Below are positions 8,799 through 17,064 of a stretch of DNA of 64,000 nt, one piece after another. A program made the position numbers and the translations under genes. Within the stretch, counting starts at the first letter, position 1; each line of letters begins with the position of its first letter. The notes beneath the pieces were generated by a model. It was not told where the DNA came from and did no database searches. It saw nothing but the letters and a program-made list of their open reading frames with translations. The stretch comes from Carboxylicivirga sediminis (GTDB taxonomy: Bacteria; Bacteroidota; Bacteroidia; Bacteroidales; Marinilabiliaceae): assembly GCF_018156225.1 (NCBI RefSeq), contig NZ_JAGTAR010000024.1, forward strand, positions 35,593 through 99,592, written 5' to 3'.

Positions 8799-9974
8799 TT
8801 AATTTTTTAATGTTTTTATGCGTTGTTTTGCTTCCTCTAATGTTGTTTGGTTAGTGCACAGGCTGATACGGATGTAGCGTTTTCCCTTATCACCAAAAAT
8901 AAAGCCGGGTGTGATAAACACATCACAGCCATAAAGTATCTCGTCAGATAGCTGACCGCTGTCCTGATAGCGTTCGGGGATGCGCGCCCAAATGAACATG
9001 CCAGTTTGCTCAATATCGTATTTGCACTCTAATAAGTCCATTATTTCGTGCACTAATACACGGCGTTTTTTGTATTCGGCATTAACAGTTTCGTACCACT
9101 CAGTGCCCAGTTCAAGGGCTTTGGCAGCTGCCAGCTGAAGCGGCTTAAACATGCCTGAATCCATATTGCTTTTAACCCGCAGGATGTACTGGATAAATTC
9201 GGCATTGGAAACGGCCATACCAACACGCCAACCTGCCATATTGTGTGATTTACTCAACGAATTCAGTTCAATAGCGATGTCTTTGGCACCTTTAATCTCC
9301 ATAATGCTTTGCGGTGCATCGTTTAAGATAAAACTATATGGATTATCATTTACAATGACAATGTTGTGCTTTTTACCAAAGGCAATAATGCGTTCAAAGA
9401 ATTTGACATCGGCATTGGCCCCGGTTGGCATATTGGGATAGTTGATCCACATCAGCTTGACCTGACTCAAATCCTGTTGCTCTAAAGCCTCCAGATTGGG
9501 TTGCCAGTTGTTGTTTTCATCCAAGTCGTAGTGAATCAGCCTGGCTTCAGCAATTTTACTGGCCGATGCATAGGTTGGATAGCCCGGATTGGGTACCAAT
9601 ACACCGTCGCCTGGATTAACAAAGGCCAGCGTGATGTGCATGATGCCCTCTTTAGAGCCCATCAGCGGAAGCACCTCATTCGCTGGGTTAATAGCCACAT
9701 TGTAGTGCTTTTGATACCAGCGACTCATGGCTTCTCTTAGTTCGGGGATGCCCACATAACTTTGGTAGCCGTGGTTGTTTTCGGCCGAACTTTGTTTGTT
9801 CAGCTCAGCTAATACCTGTGGTGCCGGAGGTAAATCGGGATTTCCAATGCCCATGTTAATAATGGGTTTACCCTCTTTACGTAGCTTATCCAACTCCTTT
9901 ATTTTGACGGAGAAGTAGTATTCTTCAACGGTGCCTATTCGGTTGGCTGGCTGTATGTTTAATTCGTTTTGCAT
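8799..9974 (-). CDS. PLP-dependent aminotransferase of the aromatic operon
   Basis: A fold-type I class I/II aminotransferase of about 391 residues. The likely start is the ATG at 9974, 5 bp after the pheA stop codon, giving MQNELNIQPANRIGTVEEYYF; an upstream ATG would overlap pheA by about 65 bp. Family features are 'NMGIGNPDLPPAPQV', the 'NYPNMPTGA' loop, 'NDNPYS' and the PLP lysine K242 in 'SLSKSHNMAGWR'. Position between prephenate dehydratase and DAHP synthase points to the final transamination of phenylpyruvate and 4-hydroxyphenylpyruvate (or prephenate). Exact substrate preference cannot be read from the sequence. Confidence 0.85.
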   Translation of the reverse strand: MQNELNIQPANRIGTVEEYYFSVKIKELDKLRKEGKPIINMGIGNPDLPPAPQVLAELNKQSSAENNHGYQSYVGIPELREAMSRWYQKHYNVAINPANEVLPLMGSKEGIMHITLAFVNPGDGVLVPNPGYPTYASASKIAEARLIHYDLDENNNWQPNLEALEQQDLSQVKLMWINYPNMPTGANADVKFFERIIAFGKKHNIVIVNDNPYSFILNDAPQSIMEIKGAKDIAIELNSLSKSHNMAGWRVGMAVSNAEFIQYILRVKSNMDSGMFKPLQLAAAKALELGTEWYETVNAEYKKRRVLVHEIMDLLECKYDIEQTGMFIWARIPERYQDSGQLSDEILYGCDVFITPGFIFGDKGKRYIRISLCTNQTTLEEAKQRIKTLKN

Positions 9975-9978
9975 ATGC

Positions 9979-10878
9979 TTAATTTGAATGTGCTGTTTCA
10001 ATATCTCCATTATGAACCGGGTACGATTGTTTGCCACTTGCATATTCGCCCAACGATTTTAATTTCTTGGTCAATGGTCTGATGGCGTCCAGCGATTGCA
10101 GGTAGCGTTTATAGTCGGTAAAGGTCAAATCCACATAAAACAGGTATTCCCATTCTTGCCCGACAATAGGCAGCGACTGTATTTTGGTTAGGTTGATGTT
10201 GTAAAAGGCCAGTATGGTGAGAATCTTTGACAGGCTGCCCTCTTCGTGTGGCAATGAGAATACGATGGACGACTTATTGATTTTGTTTTGTTCCAGCAAT
10301 TCATCGTTCTCCGTTTTACCTCTGTCAGAGATAATCAGGAAGCGGGTGAAATTCTTTTTGTTGGTTTCAATGTTTTTGGCCAGGGTCTCCAGTTCATACA
10401 TTTCACCAGCTAGTTCAGATGCAATAGCTCCAACACCTTTGAGTTGCTCGTCGGCAATGCGCTTGGCGCTTAGTGCTGTATCTTCTGATTCAATAAGCTT
10501 AATATGTGGGTAATTCTTAAAGAACGCTTCGCATTGAGCTATGGCCATCGGATGAGAGTACACCTCTTTAATTTCTTCAATAGATTGCCCAGGTAAGGCC
10601 AGAAACTGGTGTTTTATACGTAGTTTATATTCACCAATAATCACCAGATCGCTATCTTTCAACATAGTGTAGTTGGGAAGTAGACTGCCTACCAAAGTAT
10701 TTTCGATGGCAATGATGCCATAACAATCCCTGTCTTGTTTAAGGGTATCAAACAAATCGGGGAAGGTAAGACAAGGAACGACTTCAATGTTTTCATCTTC
10801 GAAATAGGCTTTTGCAGCTATTTCGTGGTTGGCTCCCGGCCACCCCTGTATGGCTATTCGTTTTGCTGTTTTGCTCAT
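9979..10878 (-). CDS. pheA: prephenate dehydratase
   Basis: A 299-residue monofunctional enzyme turning prephenate into phenylpyruvate. Residues about 7-190 form the dehydratase domain ('IAIQGWPGANHEIAAKAYF', 'AIENTLVGSL', and 'NFTRFLIIS', which contains the catalytic Thr-Arg-Phe). Residues about 205-285 are an ACT domain for phenylalanine feedback ('GSLSKILTILAFYNINLTKIQSLP'). It is the first structural gene of the operon. The 5' leader between the promoter near 11.05 kb and this ATG contains the attenuator described separately. Confidence 0.93.
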   Translation of the reverse strand: MSKTAKRIAIQGWPGANHEIAAKAYFEDENIEVVPCLTFPDLFDTLKQDRDCYGIIAIENTLVGSLLPNYTMLKDSDLVIIGEYKLRIKHQFLALPGQSIEEIKEVYSHPMAIAQCEAFFKNYPHIKLIESEDTALSAKRIADEQLKGVGAIASELAGEMYELETLAKNIETNKKNFTRFLIISDRGKTENDELLEQNKINKSSIVFSLPHEEGSLSKILTILAFYNINLTKIQSLPIVGQEWEYLFYVDLTFTDYKRYLQSLDAIRPLTKKLKSLGEYASGKQSYPVHNGDIETAHSN

Positions 10879-10898
10879 GACTGAATAATGGATATAAA

Positions 10899-10925
10899 AA
10901 AACCCGCCTGTAAGAGGCGGGTTTT
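10899..10925 (-). terminator. attenuator terminator upstream of pheA
   Basis: Arms AAAACCCGCCT (10899-10909) and AGGCGGGTTTT (10915-10925) pair perfectly over 11 bp around a 5-base loop. On the minus strand the stem is followed by a run of seven T. It is in the leader, 21 bp before the pheA start and downstream of no other gene, so termination here would switch the operon off. Confidence 0.85.
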
Positions 10926-10971
10926 AAATATTTTATTTTGTTTCGTTTAAATCATAGAAAGCCCACCTCTT
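10912..10971 (-). promoter_or_regulatory. antiterminator of the aromatic attenuator
   Basis: On the minus strand the segment AAGAGGTGGG (10971-10962) directly overlaps the leader-peptide stop codon and can pair over 10 positions (one G-U) with CCCGCCTCTT (10921-10912). The latter includes part of the terminator's 5' arm, so the two structures exclude each other. A ribosome stalled on aromatic codons leaves the segment free for antitermination; a ribosome at the stop codon covers it and lets the terminator form. Confidence 0.75.
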
Positions 10972-11039
10972 TAACTGTTGCTAAAAAAGAAATAATAAAA
11001 GTTATAAAAGAAAGAGTGTGCTATCATTGCTTTGTTCAT
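10971..11039 (-). CDS. Phe/Tyr-rich leader peptide of the aromatic operon
   Basis: A 22-codon frame starts at the ATG at 11039 and stops at TAA 10973-10971. Residues 10-19 read FFYNFYYFFF: nine aromatic residues out of ten (six Phe and three Tyr in all). The frame sits between a good promoter and a terminator and lies upstream of pheA and tyrA, the Phe and Tyr branch genes. This is the layout of a ribosome-mediated attenuation leader such as enterobacterial pheL, but here with both Phe and Tyr as sensed residues, matching an operon that serves both. A second ATG (codon 5) could also be the start. The same frame extends upstream to 11174, but that extension would start upstream of the promoter. 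Confidence 0.82.
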   Translation of the reverse strand: MNKAMIAHSFFYNFYYFFFSNS

Positions 11040-11048
11040 TATACGATG

Positions 11049-11079
11049 CAAATGTATAAATATATTCGCAAACGCAAAA
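11049..11079 (-). promoter_or_regulatory. promoter of the aromatic operon
   Basis: On the minus strand TTTTG (plus 11079-11075) is followed after 18 bp by TACATTTG (plus 11056-11049), an exact TAnnTTTG match, the Bacteroidota housekeeping form. Transcription would start near 11044, only a few bases before the leader-peptide ATG at 11039. Confidence 0.65.
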
Positions 11080-11179
11080 TTGTGACCAGATAAAATGTAA
11101 AAAAAATAATTTGACGCTATTGGCAGTTGAATTCTTAGAGGTTGTAAGTTGATTGAAGAATGTGGAATATTCAACCGTC

Positions 11180-13243
11180 CTAAGACTCTTGCTTGCTATT
11201 CAATAACTGCGACTCAATAACAGCTCCTCCTTTTGCTAGTTTATAACGATTTAAGGGGTGGGTGATAAAAAATGTGCTGCCATTCTGAGGTTCTGATTCG
11301 AGCCATAATGAGCCTCCTAATTGTTTGATTAAATCATTGGCAATCGTTAAGCCCAGGCCTGTACCTGATGCTTTTCGCATATTGTTATCCTGCACCTGCG
11401 AGAAGCGTTTAAAAACGTCTTTGTGCTTCTCTTTGGGTATGCCAATGCCGGTATCTTTAACGTATACGGTTAGTTTATCAGGTTCGCTGTAATAGGCACT
11501 AATGGTAATGGTGCCTTCATTGGTAAATTTAATGGCGTTGGTTAGCAGATTAAAAACAATTTGTTTGAATCTTACAACATCAGTTTCAAGCTTTAAGTCA
11601 TTATCAACTTGAGCATTTAATTCGATGGATAATGGTTTATTGGATTTACTGACTTCACTTTCAAATTGTTTAAAGGTATCATTTAGAAAGTCCATGATAT
11701 TAATAGAGCCATATTGTAACTTGACATGACCTGATTCTATCTGCGAAAAAATAAGAATATCAGAGATGAGTTTGAGGAGTTGATTGCCGTTTGACTGAAT
11801 GATGTTCAGGTAGGTTTTTTTCTCATCATGCGATAAGGTGTCATCTTCCAATAGTTCAGAAAAGCCTATGATGGCATTCATCGGTGTCCTAATTTCATGC
11901 GACATATTGGCCAGAAAGGCTGATTTTAAATAGTCCGATTGTTCGGCCTTCTCTTTGGCAGCAATCAATTCCTCTTCATGCTTCTTCTTGTCTGAGATAT
12001 CTGACAGGATTTCGACAAATCCTATGGGACGCTGCTCTTCATCAAATACAGGGTGGGTTTTGTGAGTATATATTTTTCCGGTTCGCGAATTTACATGCTC
12101 TCGTACTTCTGTTCGGTTGGTTTTAAGGCATGTATTGTATAGGCAAAAGTCGCATGGTTTATTCTGATTAAAATAGACTTGGTAACATTTTCGGCCCACC
12201 GCCTGTTCAAACGGAATAGCTGATGATTTCTTGAAAGCATCATTGGCCCAAACCAGGTTGTAGTCATTGTCCATAAATATGACCTGTTCGTCCAGGCTAT
12301 TAAGAATAAGCGTTTTTTCCTTTTCGAGCTGTTTAATGGTTTTTGCTCTTTGTGCCCCTACTTTTTGCGCTTCATTAAGCCTGCGAGTCTTCAGTTTTAC
12401 AGTTCTTCTCTGAAAAAATAGAATGATTAGCAAGATGAGAATGAGCGAGAAAAATACGATCAGGAGAACTTTGTAAAGTGGCTTGTTGGTTGTTTCTTCT
12501 TCCAGTAGCCATCTGTTGATGGTTTGCTCAAAAAAATCGGGTTGGTTCTCTTTTATCCGAAGCAATGCCTCATCAAAATCATTGAGTAGAATGCCAGCTA
12601 ACGGCCCGCCTGCAATTTGAAGGTTAACCGGGTTAAAAAAAATGGATGTAGCTTTCAGTTGCTGGTCCATATTTTGCTGATAGCCATATAGTTTATTTAC
12701 GGTCCCGGCATGAGCTTCGTTGCTGATAATTTTGTCAAATACTTCATCCAGACTATTGCACCATACAACCTGAGCATTCAGATTAAAGTCATCGAGTAAT
12801 TTAAGCAATGCCTGAGCATGGATATCTCCTTTTTCAAGTGCGATTACTTTTCCATTAAGGTCAATAATGTTTTCAATATTTGTGTGCTTATTGGAATAAA
12901 TGACACCCCAGTTGGTATATATTGTTTCGTTATTGAATAAGGCTAATTGCTCTCGCTCTTTGGTTTTGGCAACAGAAGTCAGTAGATCAATTTTGCCATA
13001 CTGTATGTCGTCAAAGCCCTTAGCTATTGATGTAGGTATGTATTCAATCTGCCAATTGTTAATGGCCGCAACATTATTGATGATGTCAATGAAGATGCCT
13101 TTGGCCTGATGGCTGGAGTCAATGCTACATAAAGGAGGATTGTGGTGCACACCAACTTTTATGCTTTTTTTATTGACGGCGGCTATAGCAGGGATATAAC
13201 TACCTATTAAAAAGCTGAGTATGATGAGTGTTTTTTGGGTCAT
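11180..13243 (-). CDS. sensor histidine kinase with periplasmic solute-binding domain
   Basis: About 687 residues from the ATG at 13243 (a GTG two codons upstream is the alternative). Order of parts: signal peptide (1-22), a bacterial type 3 solute-binding domain in the periplasm (about 28-245, starting 'KKSIKVGVHHNPPL'), a membrane segment (about 257-278), a short coiled coil, a PAS domain (about 310-420), the dimerisation domain with phospho-accepting H449 in 'MSHEIRTP', and an ATPase domain with 'DTGIGIP' and 'GTGLGL'. No receiver domain follows and no response regulator is next to it. The PAS domain carries four cysteines (C353, C364, C367, C372) that could hold a metal. It probably senses an amino acid or similar small ligand. 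Confidence 0.88.
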   Translation of the reverse strand: MTQKTLIILSFLIGSYIPAIAAVNKKSIKVGVHHNPPLCSIDSSHQAKGIFIDIINNVAAINNWQIEYIPTSIAKGFDDIQYGKIDLLTSVAKTKEREQLALFNNETIYTNWGVIYSNKHTNIENIIDLNGKVIALEKGDIHAQALLKLLDDFNLNAQVVWCNSLDEVFDKIISNEAHAGTVNKLYGYQQNMDQQLKATSIFFNPVNLQIAGGPLAGILLNDFDEALLRIKENQPDFFEQTINRWLLEEETTNKPLYKVLLIVFFSLILILLIILFFQRRTVKLKTRRLNEAQKVGAQRAKTIKQLEKEKTLILNSLDEQVIFMDNDYNLVWANDAFKKSSAIPFEQAVGRKCYQVYFNQNKPCDFCLYNTCLKTNRTEVREHVNSRTGKIYTHKTHPVFDEEQRPIGFVEILSDISDKKKHEEELIAAKEKAEQSDYLKSAFLANMSHEIRTPMNAIIGFSELLEDDTLSHDEKKTYLNIIQSNGNQLLKLISDILIFSQIESGHVKLQYGSINIMDFLNDTFKQFESEVSKSNKPLSIELNAQVDNDLKLETDVVRFKQIVFNLLTNAIKFTNEGTITISAYYSEPDKLTVYVKDTGIGIPKEKHKDVFKRFSQVQDNNMRKASGTGLGLTIANDLIKQLGGSLWLESEPQNGSTFFITHPLNRYKLAKGGAVIESQLLNSKQES

Positions 13244-13294
13244 TTTCACAAAAGCTGCACAAATATAGTAATTTACAGCTATTTATATCAAGCC

Positions 13295-15163
13295 CTATTG
13301 TTCTTCTATCTCCTTTAGTTCGAGCCAGCGTAATTCTTTCTCATCTAAATGCTCCATTACTTCCGAGAGTTCTTTAGATTTTTCAACCAGAACATCAGAA
13401 TTTAGTGTGCCCGAATTAAGCTCGTTTTGCAGTGCTTCTTTTTGATTTTCAAGATTCTCTATGTCTGCTTCCAGTTGCTCCAGTTCACGTTTTTCTTTAT
13501 AGCTAAGCTTTTTTGCTTTCGTTTCAGTTTTCGTTTTTTCCTGAGGTTTGGCTTTTTTCTCAGTTTTGCTCTGATTGCGCTCAAGTGTTTTTTTCTGCTG
13601 GTTATAGTCGCTGTAGCTACCAACAAAATCTTTGATGGAACAGTTGCCTTCAAATACAAAGAGATGATCGGTCACTTTATCAAGGAAGTAACGGTCGTGA
13701 GACACCACTATCACACAACCTTTAAAATTGGTCAGGTAATCTTCTAAAACATTTAAAGTAAATATATCCAGGTCGTTGGTTGGTTCATCCAGAATTAAGA
13801 AGTTTGGATTCTTAATCAATACCGTCATCAACAGTAAGCGCTTTTTTTCTCCACCACTTAATTTATTGACCTGTACATAGTGCATTTCGTTGGGAAAGAG
13901 GAAGTAGCGCAGGAACTGAGCGGCAGACATCTGCTTGCCTTCGCCAAGTGAAATGTCATCAGCAATATCCGAGATAACCTCTATCACCTTTTTGTTGTCG
14001 TCAATTTTAATGCCTTCCTGGCGGTAATAGCCAAATACTACTGTTTCACCGGTTTCAACTTCACCGGCATCGGGTTGAAGGGCTCCGGTTAGTATGTTCA
14101 GAAAGGTAGATTTACCAGTTCCGTTTTTACCAACGATACCTACCTTTTCGAAAGGAGCAAATTTATACGAGAAATCTTTAATTAGCTGCAACTGGTCAAA
14201 TGACTTGGAGATGCCGTGCAGATTAATCACTTTTTTGCCAAGGCGCGCTTGTGCAATGCCAATTTCAAGGTTTTGCTCATTAATATTTTGGTGTGCCTTA
14301 TCCTTTAAATCATAGAAGGCATCGATTCGATATTTAGCCTTGGTGGCTCTGGCCTGGGGCATGCGGTTCATCCATTCCTGTTCAGTTTTAAGCAGGTTAC
14401 GCGCTTTTTCTATTTCTGCTTTTTTATTGGCCAGTCGCTCTTGTCTTTTACGCAGAAAATAGGAGTAGTTGCCCTGGTATCTGTAAATGGTTTCATCGTC
14501 CAGCTCAATGATTTCATTACAAACGCGATCAAGGAAATATCGGTCGTGAGTTACCATTAGTAACGTGGCTTTTGACTTGGAAAGGTATTGCTCCAGCCAG
14601 TCAACCATTTCTAAATCGAGGTGGTTGGTAGGTTCGTCAAGTATCAATAAGTCTGGTTCGCTGATTAGTATGCTAGCCAGCGCAACGCGTTTTTGCTGAC
14701 CACCAGAAAGTTCAGCAACTGGTTGGTCGAATCGAGTAATTTTTAGCTGTGAAAGAATTTGCTTGATGCGTTGTTCGTAATCCCAGGCCTGCAAAGCATC
14801 CATCTTCTCGATAAGTGCACCTAGTTCATCCTGTTCATTGCTTTCGATGGCTTGTTCGTAGGCTTTGATGGTTTGCACCGTTTCACTTTCAGCGTTAAAC
14901 ACTTCTTCAATTACCGTGTGACTCTTGTTCAGGTATGGATCTTGCGGAAGGTAGCCCATGGTTAAGCCATTTCGAAGTGTTATTCGGCCTTCATTTGCCG
15001 GCATTATATCTGCCAGAATGTTTAACAAGGTGGTTTTACCAGCACCGTTACGGGCGATTAATGCCACTTTCTGGCCTTCATTTAATCCAAATGAAATATT
15101 ATTAAACAGGCGAACGTCGCCCCAATGTTGTGTCAGATTCTCGACAGAAAGATAATTAATCAT
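13295..15163 (-). CDS. ABC-F family ATPase, Uup-like
   Basis: A 622-residue soluble protein with two ATP-binding cassettes and no membrane segment. Walker A motifs are 'ARNGAGKTT' (about residue 37) and 'GKNGTGKST' (about 345); signatures 'LSGGQQKR' and 'LSGGEKKR'; Walker B ends 'DEPTNHLD' and 'DEPTNDLD'. A Lys/Glu-rich linker near residue 530 leads into a C-terminal coiled coil, the arrangement of Uup rather than EttA. These proteins act on ribosomes or branched DNA; the precise role in Bacteroidota is not certain. The upstream gene is a sensor kinase in the same direction but the spacing gives no reason to link them. Confidence 0.88.
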   Translation of the reverse strand: MINYLSVENLTQHWGDVRLFNNISFGLNEGQKVALIARNGAGKTTLLNILADIMPANEGRITLRNGLTMGYLPQDPYLNKSHTVIEEVFNAESETVQTIKAYEQAIESNEQDELGALIEKMDALQAWDYEQRIKQILSQLKITRFDQPVAELSGGQQKRVALASILISEPDLLILDEPTNHLDLEMVDWLEQYLSKSKATLLMVTHDRYFLDRVCNEIIELDDETIYRYQGNYSYFLRKRQERLANKKAEIEKARNLLKTEQEWMNRMPQARATKAKYRIDAFYDLKDKAHQNINEQNLEIGIAQARLGKKVINLHGISKSFDQLQLIKDFSYKFAPFEKVGIVGKNGTGKSTFLNILTGALQPDAGEVETGETVVFGYYRQEGIKIDDNKKVIEVISDIADDISLGEGKQMSAAQFLRYFLFPNEMHYVQVNKLSGGEKKRLLLMTVLIKNPNFLILDEPTNDLDIFTLNVLEDYLTNFKGCVIVVSHDRYFLDKVTDHLFVFEGNCSIKDFVGSYSDYNQQKKTLERNQSKTEKKAKPQEKTKTETKAKKLSYKEKRELEQLEADIENLENQKEALQNELNSGTLNSDVLVEKSKELSEVMEHLDEKELRWLELKEIEEQ

Positions 15164-15264
15164 AACCCGTTTTTACGTGGGTACAAAGGTAAGATAATGT
15201 GGCTAATTTACCAGTGAAGAAAAGCAAAGTGGCTATACAAGTTGCTTTTTGTTTGGCATAAAAA

Positions 15265-15290
15265 AGCCTGCGCTTTTATTAAGGCAGGCT
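15265..15290 (-). terminator. terminator of the acyltransferase gene
   Basis: Arms AGCCTGC (15265-15271) and GCAGGCT (15284-15290) form 7 bp; TTTTT follows on the minus strand. It lies 24 bp beyond the stop of the acyltransferase at 15314. Confidence 0.7.
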
Positions 15291-15313
15291 CTGATTTATA
15301 AGATATTAATATG

Positions 15314-16456
15314 CTATTTATCTTCGCAGGTGTAGAAATTTTTTACCGGATTGGCATACATTTCAAGCAGTGTGTTAAATAAAAAGTCTTTATCACCATC
15401 TATTCGCGACAGGTGCTCATCCAGGTAGGCCAAAAAGGTGCTTTTATCCTCATCGGTATATTTGTTGATATGACGCTGATGGTTGGTAAATAAATCATCA
15501 GCAATGAAATTACCAGGATAGAATTTATAGTTGCTGTGGATTTGATTATCAATAAGCTCGGCTAAGGCCTGCAACTGATCGTTTTTAGCCAATGCTTCGA
15601 GTTCACTCAATTCTTTTTTAATTGGTGACCCAAATCCAAAATGTACTCTTCCTTTTCGGCCCCGCAAGCCGGCCCCCATATGCTTCAGGTCGTCATCCTG
15701 GGTTTTCTTGAAATCGGGATTATCCCGCTTCATCAGGAATTCATGTGCCTTAAGGTAATCACAAGGATCGTATTCGTACGATATAGATAGAGGTACAATG
15801 TTTATTTCCTCGAAATTATTTGAGAAGCTACCATTGCCACTCATGTTAAGCATTTTTAAAAGGCTAACTTGAGTTCGGTCATCACCATCTTTCGAGCGTC
15901 CCTCACGTTGAGCTATCCAAATGCTTTGGTTACGCTCTGTTAGCGTTTGCCTGATGTAAGATGACAGGCGTTTAGTGCTTTCCATCATCTGTCGCACTGG
16001 TAAATTACGCTGTACTATAAATGACTTATTTAGCTTCACCAAATCAGTAATCCACGGGTAAATTAACAGATTGTCGCCAATGGCTATCTCAGTAGTGTTA
16101 AAACCGTTTTCAACCATCAGGATGTTTAAGATGGCTGAGTCTAACACAATGTCACGATGGTTTGATATAAAAAGATAATGACCTTTCGGATCCAGATTTT
16201 CAAAGCCTGAGTGAGTAATACCTTTAGTGGTGGTCCTTAGAACTTCCTTCACATAGGGATAAATAACTTCAGTCTGGAATTCTTTAATAGATTGAATACT
16301 CAGTAGCTTATTCAGAAAATCTTTAGTAGAGAAATTAGGGTACAGGAAATTGATTAATCCTAAAAAATTGACTTCATTAACTAGTCGCTCAAACACTTCA
16401 TGAATCTCATCATCATTGTAAGGACGAATAGAGTCAAAGTTTAATTCGTTTACCAT
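15314..16456 (-). CDS. PlsC-like glycerophospholipid acyltransferase
   Basis: A 380-residue protein of the 1-acyl-glycerol-3-phosphate acyltransferase fold. The H-x4-D catalytic motif is in 'ISNHRDIVLDSAIL' near residue 97 and a phosphate-binding 'REGRSKDGDDR' follows near residue 185. It is longer than ordinary PlsC (about 240 residues), with a helical N-terminal part and a C-terminal extension, and has no obvious membrane segment. Likely role: transfer of an acyl chain to a lyso-lipid. It is monocistronic, divergent from the STAS gene. Confidence 0.78.
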   Translation of the reverse strand: MVNELNFDSIRPYNDDEIHEVFERLVNEVNFLGLINFLYPNFSTKDFLNKLLSIQSIKEFQTEVIYPYVKEVLRTTTKGITHSGFENLDPKGHYLFISNHRDIVLDSAILNILMVENGFNTTEIAIGDNLLIYPWITDLVKLNKSFIVQRNLPVRQMMESTKRLSSYIRQTLTERNQSIWIAQREGRSKDGDDRTQVSLLKMLNMSGNGSFSNNFEEINIVPLSISYEYDPCDYLKAHEFLMKRDNPDFKKTQDDDLKHMGAGLRGRKGRVHFGFGSPIKKELSELEALAKNDQLQALAELIDNQIHSNYKFYPGNFIADDLFTNHQRHINKYTDEDKSTFLAYLDEHLSRIDGDKDFLFNTLLEMYANPVKNFYTCEDK

Positions 16457-16645
16457 TTCTGTTTAATAATGTTTGCAGCAAAATTACGGCAAACATTCCT
16501 GTTTACGAAATTAAATCTGCGTTAACTCAATTACAAACTATTCAAATAATGGATAAAATCCAAAAAATGGAATAAATTCTTCATTGCGGACAATTTTACA
16601 ATATTAAAAAAGTTAAAGTGCACATAATCAGGGTAAAAGAATTTT

Positions 16646-16661
16646 TGGCACATGACTTGAA
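16646..16661 (+). promoter_or_regulatory. sigma-54-like promoter in front of the STAS gene
   Basis: TGGCAC at 16646-16651, five bases, then TTGAA at 16657-16661. The -24 box is perfect and the spacing exact; at -12 the consensus GC is GA, which weakens the call. The predicted start of transcription is near 16672, about 15 bp before the ATG. Similar elements precede the three small RNAs at 22.5-23.0 kb. Confidence 0.45.
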
Positions 16662-16686
16662 ATGTGAGATGTAAACGCCCAAGATT

Positions 16687-17031
16687 ATGATACGAGTAAA
16701 AGTTTTTAAGAACACCACGTTAATATCCTTTGAAAGAAAGGAGAATTTAGATTTAAATACTTCTAAAGACTTCAAAAATCAAATGATGGATATATTAAAG
16801 AGGCCTTTTACTAATCTGTTTGTGGATTTAGAAAAGGTAGAGCATGTTGATGCAGAGGGGTTGAATACTTTAATGGCAGGTCAGCGTTTGTCGGAAATGA
16901 ATCAAAGTCAGCTGAGCTTGTTTAACGTGAAGGAGGGAGTGCTTAAGTCAATGAAAAAGTATGACCTCGACAATTACTTCTTTTTTTGTGACCGTCCAAA
17001 GCCCTTTTCTGATGACCTATTAATGGTTTGA
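16687..17031 (+). CDS. STAS-domain protein with Glu at the phosphorylation position
   Basis: A 114-residue single-domain protein of the anti-sigma-factor antagonist (SpoIIAA/STAS) fold, recognised by alternating beta-alpha pattern and the 'VDLEKVEHVDAEGLNTLMAG' segment. In canonical members the loop reads D-S-S-G-L and the second Ser is phosphorylated by a partner kinase. Here it is D-A-E-G-L, so no phosphorylatable residue remains and Glu sits at the phospho-Ser position. No kinase or phosphatase partner is adjacent. It may be a constitutive form or a scaffold; this is inference. A sigma-54-like element lies upstream. Confidence 0.72.
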   Translation: MIRVKVFKNTTLISFERKENLDLNTSKDFKNQMMDILKRPFTNLFVDLEKVEHVDAEGLNTLMAGQRLSEMNQSQLSLFNVKEGVLKSMKKYDLDNYFFFCDRPKPFSDDLLMV

Positions 17032-17042
17032 AGTTAAGGATT

Positions 17043-17064
17043 CCAGGAGGCTTAGGCCTCCTGG
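17043..17064. terminator. bidirectional terminator overlapping a stop codon
   Basis: CCAGGAGGC (17043-17051) and GCCTCCTGG (17056-17064) pair over 9 bp around a 4-base loop. It serves the convergent STAS and AhpD-like genes. The stop codon of the latter (17054-17052) lies in the loop, so the last codons of that gene form one arm. Confidence 0.75.

Noticed and set aside
11040..11174. N-terminal extension of the leader peptide to 67 residues
   Set aside because: The extension lies upstream of the promoter boxes at 11049-11079 and has no codon bias; the 22-residue form is the attenuator leader.
13459..13659. 66-codon Lys/Arg-rich minus-strand frame
   Set aside because: It is an alternative frame of the Lys-rich linker of the ABC-F gene.
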